Positions 6,792-11,790 of a DNA stretch of 11,790 nucleotides are shown here, piece after piece. Below the pieces are notes generated by a model. The model was not told where the DNA came from. It searched no databases and was given only the letters and a program-made list of their open reading frames with translations. Both the position numbers and the translations under genes were made by a program. This DNA is from CAYOCE01 sp964402405. GTDB lineage: Bacteria > Pseudomonadota > Alphaproteobacteria > UBA7879. Every line of letters begins with the position of its first letter. Position 1 is the stretch's first letter. The DNA is taken from positions 1-11,790 of the forward strand of contig CAYOCE010000044.1 of assembly GCA_964402405.1 (NCBI GenBank). Direction: 5' to 3'.

Positions 6792-6814
6792 TTAAAATTT
6801 TGTGTGGGTAAAAG

Positions 6815-7450
6815 ATGCATAAGACTACATTTCAAAAAATGACGCGTAAATGGATGCTCAGAAGAACACTTATGTCGTTCTTTGTTTTTCTTTTTATTTC
6901 ACTATTACAAAACTCTTATCCCATGGATGATTTAAAGGACTCTAATATATCTTCTGTAGGAGCTTCTGATGGAAGTGCACTCTCATCACCTATGATGTGT
7001 CTTAGTCCCAGCACAGCAAGTACAAGTGCGAAGTCTAATTCTCCCAGCTCTCCCGGCTCTCCCCTTCCTGTTAAAGAGGTGCTAAACCTTACACCACCTC
7101 CTCAAAAAGTAACGATTGTTGTGCCTTCCTTTACCTCACCTTCAAAAAACCGTAGCACAACACCTCCTACCTCGCATCGAACCTCCCTTTCCCCTCGACC
7201 TGCCTCTACTTTGCACATCCCCTCTCTTCAACAACCTGTTTCAAGCAACAGCTATCTCCCCTCTTCTACCGTAGATACTCAACCCCAACAACCCACCCCA
7301 AATACATCTCCTAGTGCTCTTCCACTACTACACACCCCCAGCACTTCTTCTGGTGGATCAACTTCAACAACTCACCGTGTTGCGGGCACAAAATCCTTTT
7401 CTGGATTACCCTCAAAAACTAATACCAGTCAGTGTTGTGTGATTGCATAA
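6815..7450 (+). CDS. putative exported Ser/Thr/Pro-rich protein with C-terminal CaaX box
   Basis: 211 residues; no family recognised. The N-terminus has a basic stretch (TRKWMLRR, 10-17) and a hydrophobic core (LMSFFVFLFISLLQ, 19-32). This looks like a Sec signal or anchor, though the n-region is long (ATGs at residues 9 or 14 are alternatives) and no clean AxA site is seen; cleavage near NSYP is possible. Residues ~45-200 are Ser, Thr and Pro, with many SP and TP pairs, and are probably disordered. The last six residues are QCCVIA. CVIA is a textbook CaaX box, identical to that of the yeast a-factor precursor, with a second Cys beside it. Bacteria lack CaaX prenyltransferases, but some effectors (Legionella AnkB, Salmonella SifA) are prenylated by the host. 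A membrane-targeted effector is therefore plausible but inferred. Confidence 0.75.
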   Translation: MHKTTFQKMTRKWMLRRTLMSFFVFLFISLLQNSYPMDDLKDSNISSVGASDGSALSSPMMCLSPSTASTSAKSNSPSSPGSPLPVKEVLNLTPPPQKVTIVVPSFTSPSKNRSTTPPTSHRTSLSPRPASTLHIPSLQQPVSSNSYLPSSTVDTQPQQPTPNTSPSALPLLHTPSTSSGGSTSTTHRVAGTKSFSGLPSKTNTSQCCVIA

Positions 7451-7525
7451 AAGAAGCTCTTTCGACTACTGTAAAAGCAAAAAAATATCATCCCTGCCTC
7501 CAAGCTTTAGCATCCTTATATTATC

Positions 7526-7562
7526 ATCCTGAGCCGTGAGCGAAGCGAGCGTGCGTAAGGAT
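7526..7562. repeat. short palindromic element with CATCCTGA/GGATCCA ends
   Basis: ATCCT (7526-7530) pairs with AGGAT (7558-7562) around a core containing GAGCGAAGCGAGC. The core includes GCGAAGC, known to form an unusually stable DNA mini-hairpin. Just inside and outside the arms the ends CATCCTGA and GGATCCA match those of the 6652-6723 element while the cores differ, so the two belong to one dispersed family. Confidence 0.6.
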
Positions 7563-7648
7563 CCAGTATATGCGCGGGGATGGTTGAAAAGGGTACCGGG
7601 AATGAGTAGAAATGGTGCATTTTACCCCACGCGCGCCCCCCGTAGGTG

Positions 7649-8030
7649 CATAGGTGTCAACTTAAGGAAAAAGTGAAGCTAAACTCCATAATTAATATCG
7701 ATCCCTTTTCAACCTAAACCCTTTTAGAATAGAGAAATATGGGCGGCGGCGAGGGGGCTTTTTCATTTTACCACATATCAAAAAATACATGGTTCCTGAT
7801 CTGTATGGCAGAAAATTTCTAGTTCGTCAACAATATAATTCAGCTTTATCAATAATTTTTTTGCTATTTTTGCATTTATACCTTGACAGGGGTTTTGAAA
7901 CGCTTTAAATATGGCATAACGCATATATGCGATGTTAGGAGACACCCTTCGCCCCCCCTCTTTATTCTCCCTATTTTAAAGCCTCTTAAGGCGTATCCTG
8001 TAAAAGATTTTCCTTAAGTTGACACCTATG
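7649..8030. mobile_element. 382-bp MITE-like element, perfect 23-bp TIRs, 11-bp target duplication
   Basis: The left terminal repeat (7649-7671) begins CATAGGTGTCAACTTAAGG, and the right one (8008-8030) is its exact reverse complement over 23 bp. Directly outside each end is the direct repeat CCCCGTAGGTG (7638-7648 and 8031-8041), as expected for a duplicated target site. No transposase is encoded, so movement would need an enzyme supplied in trans. I cannot assign the parent insertion-sequence family; a 10-12 bp duplication is known for some IS4-group elements, a hint only. The perfect TIRs and duplication suggest a young insertion. The interior is AT-rich with a short - strand ORF. Confidence 0.85.
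7778..7924 (-). CDS. possible 48-residue ORF inside the MITE-like element
   Basis: From the ATG at 7922-7924 to the TGA at 7778-7780 the - strand encodes MRYAIFKAFQ, then a Lys/Leu-rich stretch (AKIAKKLLIKLNYIVDELE), ending in EPCIF. A GTG at 7943-7945 would add seven residues. The middle could form an amphipathic helix and composition is protein-like, but there is no clear ribosome site and no family is recognised. It may be a relic of a transposase or passenger gene, or chance. Confidence 0.25.
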   Translation of the reverse strand: MRYAIFKAFQNPCQGINAKIAKKLLIKLNYIVDELEIFCHTDQEPCIF

Positions 8031-8135
8031 CCCCGTAGGTGGGGGGGCCATGAAGCGGTAGCTTTAAAGGTTTTAAAGAAAGTGGTGCCATGTGGCGCGA
8101 TCTCTCTACACCCACCCATTTGTATCCATTACGAA

Positions 8136-8159
8136 CCATCCCCACTTACGTGGGGATGG
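8136..8159 (-). terminator. strong hairpin after the 2TM gene, candidate terminator
   Basis: CCATCCCCAC and GTGGGGATGG (8136-8145, 8150-8159) form a perfect 10-bp GC-rich stem with a 4-nt loop, 13 bp past the stop of the - strand 2TM gene. The following - strand bases (TTCGTAAT) hold no proper T-run. Position suits termination or 3'-end protection. Confidence 0.45.
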
Positions 8160-8172
8160 CAGCAACGATCAA

Positions 8173-8673
8173 CTATTTCTTCCGAGGGGGAGCCTTTTTA
8201 ACTGGGCTTCTTTTAGGAGCAGCCTTACGAGCAGCAGGCTTGGCAGCAACTGGTTTCTTAGCAATAGACTTAGAAACCGGCTTACGAACAGTAGGCTTAG
8301 CAACAGGCTTGGAAGCAACCGGCGTCTTTGCAGCAGGAGCAGCAGAGGTTGTAGGGGTTACTTTTAGATATACTAAAAACTCCTTCACCCTCTCTTCGGT
8401 CCAATCAGACTTTATAAATGGTAGTTTGTCCCGAAAAGCACAACAGTGCTGATAAAGAGCCTCATCAATAATTTTCAATTTAGAGGCTTTGATAGCCAAG
8501 GATACAAACCAAACGATGATAGGCCAAATGGGCCAGAAATATCCCCCTCCCGCAAGTAGCCACAAAATGACAAAAGCCGCATTTAGAAAAAGATAGGCCG
8601 TAACTTCTCCATAAAAATTCTTAAGCAATCCTACGTGATCCCGAATTTCTTGTTCAGACTTGAATTTATGCAT
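8173..8673 (-). CDS. 2TM-domain membrane protein with histone H1-like basic tail
   Basis: 166 residues in two parts. Residues ~11-66 resemble the 2TM domain: a short amphipathic start (IRDHVGLLKNFYGEVTAYLF), then two hydrophobic helices (about 24-42 and 46-62) joined by a short Gly/Trp-rich turn. A soluble stretch follows (67-105, with a WTEERVKEFLVYL helix). Residues 106-166 are almost only Ala, Lys, Pro, Ser, Val and Arg in degenerate KPVA/AAKP repeats, like the tails of bacterial histone H1-like and AlgP-type proteins, ending PPRKK. Such tails bind nucleic acids non-specifically. If both termini are cytoplasmic, as the short hairpin suggests, the protein could tether DNA or RNA to the inner membrane; this is inference. 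AAGGGG precedes the ATG. It lies 46 bp after the co-directional rluC gene and may share its transcript. Confidence 0.8.
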   Translation of the reverse strand: MHKFKSEQEIRDHVGLLKNFYGEVTAYLFLNAAFVILWLLAGGGYFWPIWPIIVWFVSLAIKASKLKIIDEALYQHCCAFRDKLPFIKSDWTEERVKEFLVYLKVTPTTSAAPAAKTPVASKPVAKPTVRKPVSKSIAKKPVAAKPAARKAAPKRSPVKKAPPRKK

Positions 8674-8719
8674 GATATCCCCTTATTTTTTTAAATTTAT
8701 ATAACTTTATAAGAGTATG

Positions 8720-9721
8720 TTACCACCCTAATAAATCTTCCTCAAGCTCTTTATTATCCCCTAATGTTAATCCCAAAAAATCAGCTGTCTTTTTAAAGTA
8801 ATCTGGAAAAGGGGCTGTGATATCCAATATATTGCCATACGGCAACGGAATGATAATCCGCCTGGCGTGAAGGTGCATTTTGTTTGATGTTTCCACGCCC
8901 TCAATCCGGGAGTCTCTACCCCCATATTTTCCGTCTCCCAGAATAGGGCCTGCCTCGAATAGGGCATGCACCCGCAACTGGTGGGTCCTCCCCGTCAAGG
9001 GTCTAAAGGCAACCAAAGTCGCCACATTTTTTCCCACAGAATCCAGCTTTTGATAATAGGTTGTGGCTGGATCTCCATCCTCGGATACAACCATTTTTTC
9101 CCCCAGATTGATCATTTCTTTTTGGATGGGGGCCTTGATTTCCCCGCGATCTTTCCAATGACCCATGGCCACGGCTACATACAATTTCTTAATGGTGTGA
9201 TCCCTAAACTGCTTGGTCAAATATTGGGACATGGGGGTCGTTTTAGCCAGGATCAAAATGCCACTGGTATCTTTATCCAACCGATGAACGAGCTTGGGCT
9301 TTGGCGCATCTTCCGCCACCAAGAAAGAAGCCATGCCATCCACATGTCGTTCTGTGTTTGTTCCCCCCTGTACCGCAAGCCCCTGAGGTTTATTCAGAAT
9401 AATCAAATCATCATCTTCATAAATCACCCAACTTTTTAATTCCTTCTGGGCATTTTGGGACAAAGGCGGCGGACCTGCTTTGGCTTCCTCGATAAAGCTC
9501 GCCAGTAAACTTTTAGAGGGAAGTTTTAAAATATCCCCCGTATGCAACCGATCTGCCCCCTCAGAACGTTTTCCATTAATACGAATCTGCCCCTTGCGCA
9601 GCAGCTTTGCCACAAAACTATAGGGGATTGCTGGATAATGGGTTTTGAACCATTTATCTAGGCGCAGGCCATTTTCATGGGGAGCAATTGTCTGGCTATT
9701 GCCTTTTTGGGTCTCTGTCAT
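8720..9721 (-). CDS. rluC: 23S rRNA pseudouridine synthase, RluC-like
   Basis: 333 residues. An N-terminal S4 RNA-binding domain (about 19-70, LDKWFKTHYP to RLHTGDILKLP) is followed by the RluA-family catalytic domain. Motif II is HRLDKDTSG (146-154) with catalytic Asp149; the earlier ILNKPQGLAVQGG and later LTGRTHQLRVH blocks are conserved. RluC isomerises uridines (955, 2504 and 2580 in E. coli) of 23S rRNA in the 50S subunit. RluC is favoured over RluD by overall resemblance, but the two are hard to separate without alignment. The frame extends six codons further to 9739, but the ATG at 9719-9721 has AAGGA 6 bases upstream while the outer ATG has no good site. It is divergent from the amidase gene. 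Confidence 0.92.
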   Translation of the reverse strand: MTETQKGNSQTIAPHENGLRLDKWFKTHYPAIPYSFVAKLLRKGQIRINGKRSEGADRLHTGDILKLPSKSLLASFIEEAKAGPPPLSQNAQKELKSWVIYEDDDLIILNKPQGLAVQGGTNTERHVDGMASFLVAEDAPKPKLVHRLDKDTSGILILAKTTPMSQYLTKQFRDHTIKKLYVAVAMGHWKDRGEIKAPIQKEMINLGEKMVVSEDGDPATTYYQKLDSVGKNVATLVAFRPLTGRTHQLRVHALFEAGPILGDGKYGGRDSRIEGVETSNKMHLHARRIIIPLPYGNILDITAPFPDYFKKTADFLGLTLGDNKELEEDLLGW

Positions 9722-9727
9722 ATTGAA

Positions 9728-9732
9728 TCCTT
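9728..9732 (-). promoter_or_regulatory. ribosome binding site deciding the rluC start
   Basis: AAGGA on the - strand ends 6 bases before the second in-frame ATG (9721). It lies within the codons that would follow the outer ATG (9739), so it supports the shorter, 333-residue product. Confidence 0.6.
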
Positions 9733-9809
9733 GTTGCATTTAATAAAGACCCATCCTAAACTGTATCTAGCTTTTTGGAAACCATAAAATATTTGAAGAA
9801 TAATAAGCC

Positions 9810-10502
9810 ATGAAACTCGTTCAACATCCCTCCCCCAACTTCGATCCTAGGCCTAAACCTATTGATACGATTATTATTCATTATACGGACATGCTAACGG
9901 CCAAGGCTGCATTGGATCGCTTGTCAGATCCTGAGACTATCGTTAGTGCCCATTATTTGATTGCTGAAAATGGAGACATTTATCAATTGGTGGCGGATGA
10001 AAATCGGGCACGCCATGCAGGAGTCAGCAGTTGGCGGGATGTTCAAGGACTCAATGATAATTCCATTGGGATTGAGCTTGCCAATCTTGGGCATACAAAT
10101 GGATATGTCCCTTTTCCCGATACCCAGATGAAATCCCTGATTGACCTATGCCATCTATTGATGACAAAGCACAAAATCCGATATGTATTAGGGCACTCGG
10201 ATATTGCCCCTACGCGTAAAATGGATCCCGGAGAACTCTTTGACTGGAAGCTACTGGCAGATCATGGAATTGGCATTTGGCCCACGGAGAAAGATTTTTC
10301 GAATAAAGAAATGCCTTCTGCAGAAAAAGCGATCGAGCTATTAAAAGAAATAGGATATGGGTTTGATCCTAATAATCCTGAGGAAGTGCATGCCGTATTT
10401 TTGGCCTTTCAGCGTCATTTTGTTCAAGACAATTTAACGGGCGTTTTGGATACAAAAACAGGGAAAATGTTAAACGCTGTTTCAGATGCTCTTGAAATTT
10501 AG
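9810..10502 (+). CDS. N-acetylmuramoyl-L-alanine amidase, AmpD/AmiD type
   Basis: 230 residues. Amidase_2-fold zinc enzyme that cleaves the bond between N-acetylmuramic acid and L-alanine. Zinc ligands are His24 (IIIHYTD), His129 (GHSDIAPTRK) and Asp139 (KMDPG); Glu89 (IGIEL) and Lys137 match the catalytic pair of the family. The SAHYLIAENGDIYQLV and RARHAGVSSW blocks are typical. The C-terminal part (about 165-230, ELLKEIGYGFDPNNPEEVHAVFLAFQRHF) resembles a peptidoglycan-binding repeat domain, which suggests AmiD architecture. No signal peptide or lipobox is present, so it probably works in the cytoplasm on recycled anhydro-muropeptides, as AmpD does. Shine-Dalgarno sequence is weak. The GNAT gene follows after 51 bp. 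Confidence 0.93.
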   Translation: MKLVQHPSPNFDPRPKPIDTIIIHYTDMLTAKAALDRLSDPETIVSAHYLIAENGDIYQLVADENRARHAGVSSWRDVQGLNDNSIGIELANLGHTNGYVPFPDTQMKSLIDLCHLLMTKHKIRYVLGHSDIAPTRKMDPGELFDWKLLADHGIGIWPTEKDFSNKEMPSAEKAIELLKEIGYGFDPNNPEEVHAVFLAFQRHFVQDNLTGVLDTKTGKMLNAVSDALEI

Positions 10503-10519
10503 AGATATGCTCTTATATT
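10492..10519 (+). promoter_or_regulatory. candidate promoter of the exported GNAT gene
   Basis: TTGAAA (10492-10497) and TATATT (10514-10519), each a 5/6 match to the sigma-70 hexamers, are 16 bases apart. They overlap the end of the amidase gene and lie ~35 bases before the GNAT ATG, so that gene can be transcribed on its own. Confidence 0.45.
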
Positions 10520-10553
10520 AATAATAGGAAGTTATTCTAAAGGAAATACGTTC

Positions 10554-11225
10554 ATGAAAAAATTACTTAGTGTTATTGCATTTTTATTCATTATTTGTTC
10601 TGTGAGTGCCAAGGTCACCATTGTCGAAAATGATAACCAATTGGATGTCCAATCTGATTTCATTGCAAAAGATAAAAAATACACCATTCGCAATAGCCGC
10701 CCCGGAGATGAAAAATATTATCATAGGGCAATCAGCAATGCGAAATTGAATGAAACCTATTTTGCAGAACCAGAGGATGGCGAATTCTTTGCCACATCCG
10801 CCGATGCTAGAAAAAGATTCTATGACCGATATATGGAAAAATGGAAGAACAAAGATCCCTGGACCAACTATTTAATTTTTGATGACCAGGATCAATTTGT
10901 AGGATGGGTTAGCCTTCAAACATATGTGTCCCATGATCCCAATGAAATTGGCATTGCCTACATCATCCTTCCTGAATTTCAAAAAAAGGGGATTGCCAGT
11001 GCCGCTGTCAAAGAAATTATCGACGAAATTGTTCTAAAGAACCTAGTCTTAAAATATCAACCAACCCGAGGTGACGCGAAAATCATTGTGACACAGGTCA
11101 TTGTGGATAACACCCCCTCTGTTAAGGTTCTGGAAAAAAATGGGTTTTTCCCAAGCGCTGATTTTGAAATGCATGGGGCAACTCGGCGTTGGTATCTGCG
11201 GAGTCTAATGCCACAGCAGGCGTAA
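10554..11225 (+). CDS. GNAT-family N-acetyltransferase with Sec signal peptide
   Basis: 223 residues. Residues 1-19 (MKKLLSVIAFLFIICSVSA) are a textbook Sec signal: two Lys, a hydrophobic core and a SVSA cleavage site before Lys20; no lipobox. The rest is a GNAT fold: TIRNSRPGD start (about 44-52), YLIFDDQDQFVGWVSL strands, an acetyl-CoA binding loop FQKKGIASAAVKEI (Q-x2-G-x-A), and the NTPSVKVLEKNGF helix-strand near the end, as in RimJ/RimL-like enzymes. Catalytic sequence looks intact. GNATs are normally cytoplasmic because they need acetyl-CoA, so export is surprising. It may act in a host cell, or have lost acetyl transfer. Substrate unknown. AAGGAAA lies 7 bases before the ATG. The gene is followed at once by the 65-bp repeat array. 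Confidence 0.88.
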   Translation: MKKLLSVIAFLFIICSVSAKVTIVENDNQLDVQSDFIAKDKKYTIRNSRPGDEKYYHRAISNAKLNETYFAEPEDGEFFATSADARKRFYDRYMEKWKNKDPWTNYLIFDDQDQFVGWVSLQTYVSHDPNEIGIAYIILPEFQKKGIASAAVKEIIDEIVLKNLVLKYQPTRGDAKIIVTQVIVDNTPSVKVLEKNGFFPSADFEMHGATRRWYLRSLMPQQA

Positions 11226-11249
11226 AATATAGAGTATGCGCCATCTAGT

Positions 11250-11790
11250 ATGGCTTCTCTATAATGCTCGTATTTGCAACATTTTCGGAGGTGTAGCGCG
11301 TAGCGCCACACGGCATCACTTTTTCATAATTCTTGTATTTTCAATGCTTTCCTGGGTGTAGCCAGTCGCGCCACACGGCAACACTTTCTCTACAATCCTT
11401 TGTTTACAACACTTCCCAGGGTGGGGCGCGTAGCGCCACACGGCAACATTTTTACACAACCCCAGTATTTACAATGCTTTCCGGGGTGTAGCGCGTAGCG
11501 CTACACGGCAACACTTTTACACAATCCTTGTGTTTACAATGCTTTCAGGGGTGAGGCGCGTAGCGCTACACGGCAACACTTTCTCTAAAATCCTTTGTTT
11601 ACAACACTTTCAGGGGTGTAGCCAGTCGTGCCACACGGTATCACTTTTCCACAATCCTTGTATTTACAACATTTTCGGAGGTGTAGCCAGTCGCGCCACA
11701 CGGCAACACTTTCTCTACAATCCTTTGTTTACAAAACTTCCCAGGGTGGGGCGCGTAGCGCCACATGGACACAAAGCTTGTTTGGGCAAA
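11250..11790. repeat. 65-bp-period minisatellite with a palindrome in each unit
   Basis: The anchor GTG[TGA][AG]GC recurs at 11291, 11356, 11421, 11486, 11551, 11616, 11681 and 11746, always exactly 65 bp apart; half a unit precedes the first (from about 11250) and the last diverges near 11774. Each unit has a palindrome, in one copy perfect (GTGTAGCGC-GTA-GCGCTACAC at 11486), then CGGCAACACTTT and an AT-rich TTGTTTACAA-like stretch. The palindrome core comes in two types: GCGCGTAGCGC (11291, 11421, 11486, 11551, 11746) and GCCAGTCGCGCC-like (11356, 11616, 11681). 65 is not a multiple of 3 and no long ORF crosses it, so it is non-coding. It holds everything between the GNAT stop and the right edge. 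It could terminate or protect the GNAT mRNA, or bind a nucleoid protein; function unknown. Confidence 0.9.

Larger units (their letters stand above)
7451..8172. other. 722-bp region without a confident gene
   Basis: Between the CaaX gene and the 2TM gene there is no ORF with recognisable coding character. It holds a palindromic element (7526-7562), a MITE-like insertion (7649-8030) with a short internal ORF, and a strong hairpin (8136-8159). GGGGATGGTT at 7577-7586 recurs inverted at 8134-8143, outside the MITE. C- and G-runs flank the insertion site. I see nothing else in the remainder. Confidence 0.7.

Noticed and set aside
7649..8030. A complete insertion sequence
   Set aside because: Only 382 bp long, with no frame large enough for a transposase, so it is called a non-autonomous element.
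8131..8162. A CRISPR-like repeat: the hairpin and AACCATCCCCAC resemble type I-E repeats
   Set aside because: Only one full copy exists, with no second repeat at spacer distance and no cas genes. A terminator-like hairpin after the 2TM gene is simpler.
8090..8452. A 120-codon + strand frame opposite the basic tail of the 2TM gene
   Set aside because: Its Ala/Gly/Leu-rich sequence is the reverse complement of the Lys/Ala/Pro repeats; the - strand gene has proper domains and a ribosome site.
8966..9439. A 157-codon + strand frame opposite rluC
   Set aside because: It is the shadow of a well-conserved pseudouridine synthase gene; no family features or ribosome site.
11057..11311. An 84-codon - strand frame running from the repeat array into the GNAT gene
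   Set aside because: It is antisense to the conserved C-terminal GNAT motif and begins in non-coding repeats.

Overview
The window (about 43% G+C by eye) looks like the chromosome of an alphaproteobacterium. The order ruvC-ruvA-ruvB-ybgC, with 4-nt ATGA overlaps, is typical of that class. Long Ser/Thr/Pro-rich proteins, a protein ending in a eukaryotic-type CaaX box, a toxin-antitoxin module and many small repeats point to a host-associated lineage such as Holosporales or Rickettsiales. That placement is inference; no rRNA or marker tree is available here.

Layout. (1) 1-2052, + strand: the 3' part of a large gene, open at the left edge, encoding ~30-residue Trp/Gly repeats split by a ~150-residue low-complexity linker. 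It faces holC (DNA polymerase III chi, - strand) across a shared hairpin terminator. (2) 2587-3957: a small dual CDGSH iron-sulfur protein divergent from holC. Its stop lies 2 bp from the end of a - strand toxin-antitoxin operon with one RelE/HigB-type toxin and two tandem antitoxin genes sharing 178 identical bp. (3) 4036-6635, + strand: a tightly coupled ruvC-ruvA-ruvB-ybgC operon for Holliday-junction branch migration and resolution, plus a hotdog thioesterase. The usual yebC before ruvC and tolQ after ybgC are not adjacent. (4) 6636-8172: an accessory stretch with two related palindromic elements, a putative exported S/T/P-rich protein ending CCVIA, and a 382-bp MITE-like element with perfect 23-bp terminal inverted repeats flanked by an 11-bp direct repeat. 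(5) 8173-9721, - strand: rluC-like pseudouridine synthase, then a two-helix membrane protein with a histone H1-like Lys/Ala/Pro tail. (6) 9810-11225, + strand: an AmpD/AmiD-type amidase and a GNAT acetyltransferase with an unexpected Sec signal peptide. (7) 11250-11790: a minisatellite of exact 65-bp period, eight registered copies, each carrying a short palindrome, possibly continuing past the right edge.

Housekeeping genes (ruvCAB, holC, rluC, amidase, ybgC) are normal in length and motifs. The novelty lies between them: three host-interaction candidates (Trp/Gly repeat protein, CaaX protein, exported GNAT), a mosaic antitoxin duplication, and several uncharacterised repeat families. No tRNA, rRNA or CRISPR array was seen.
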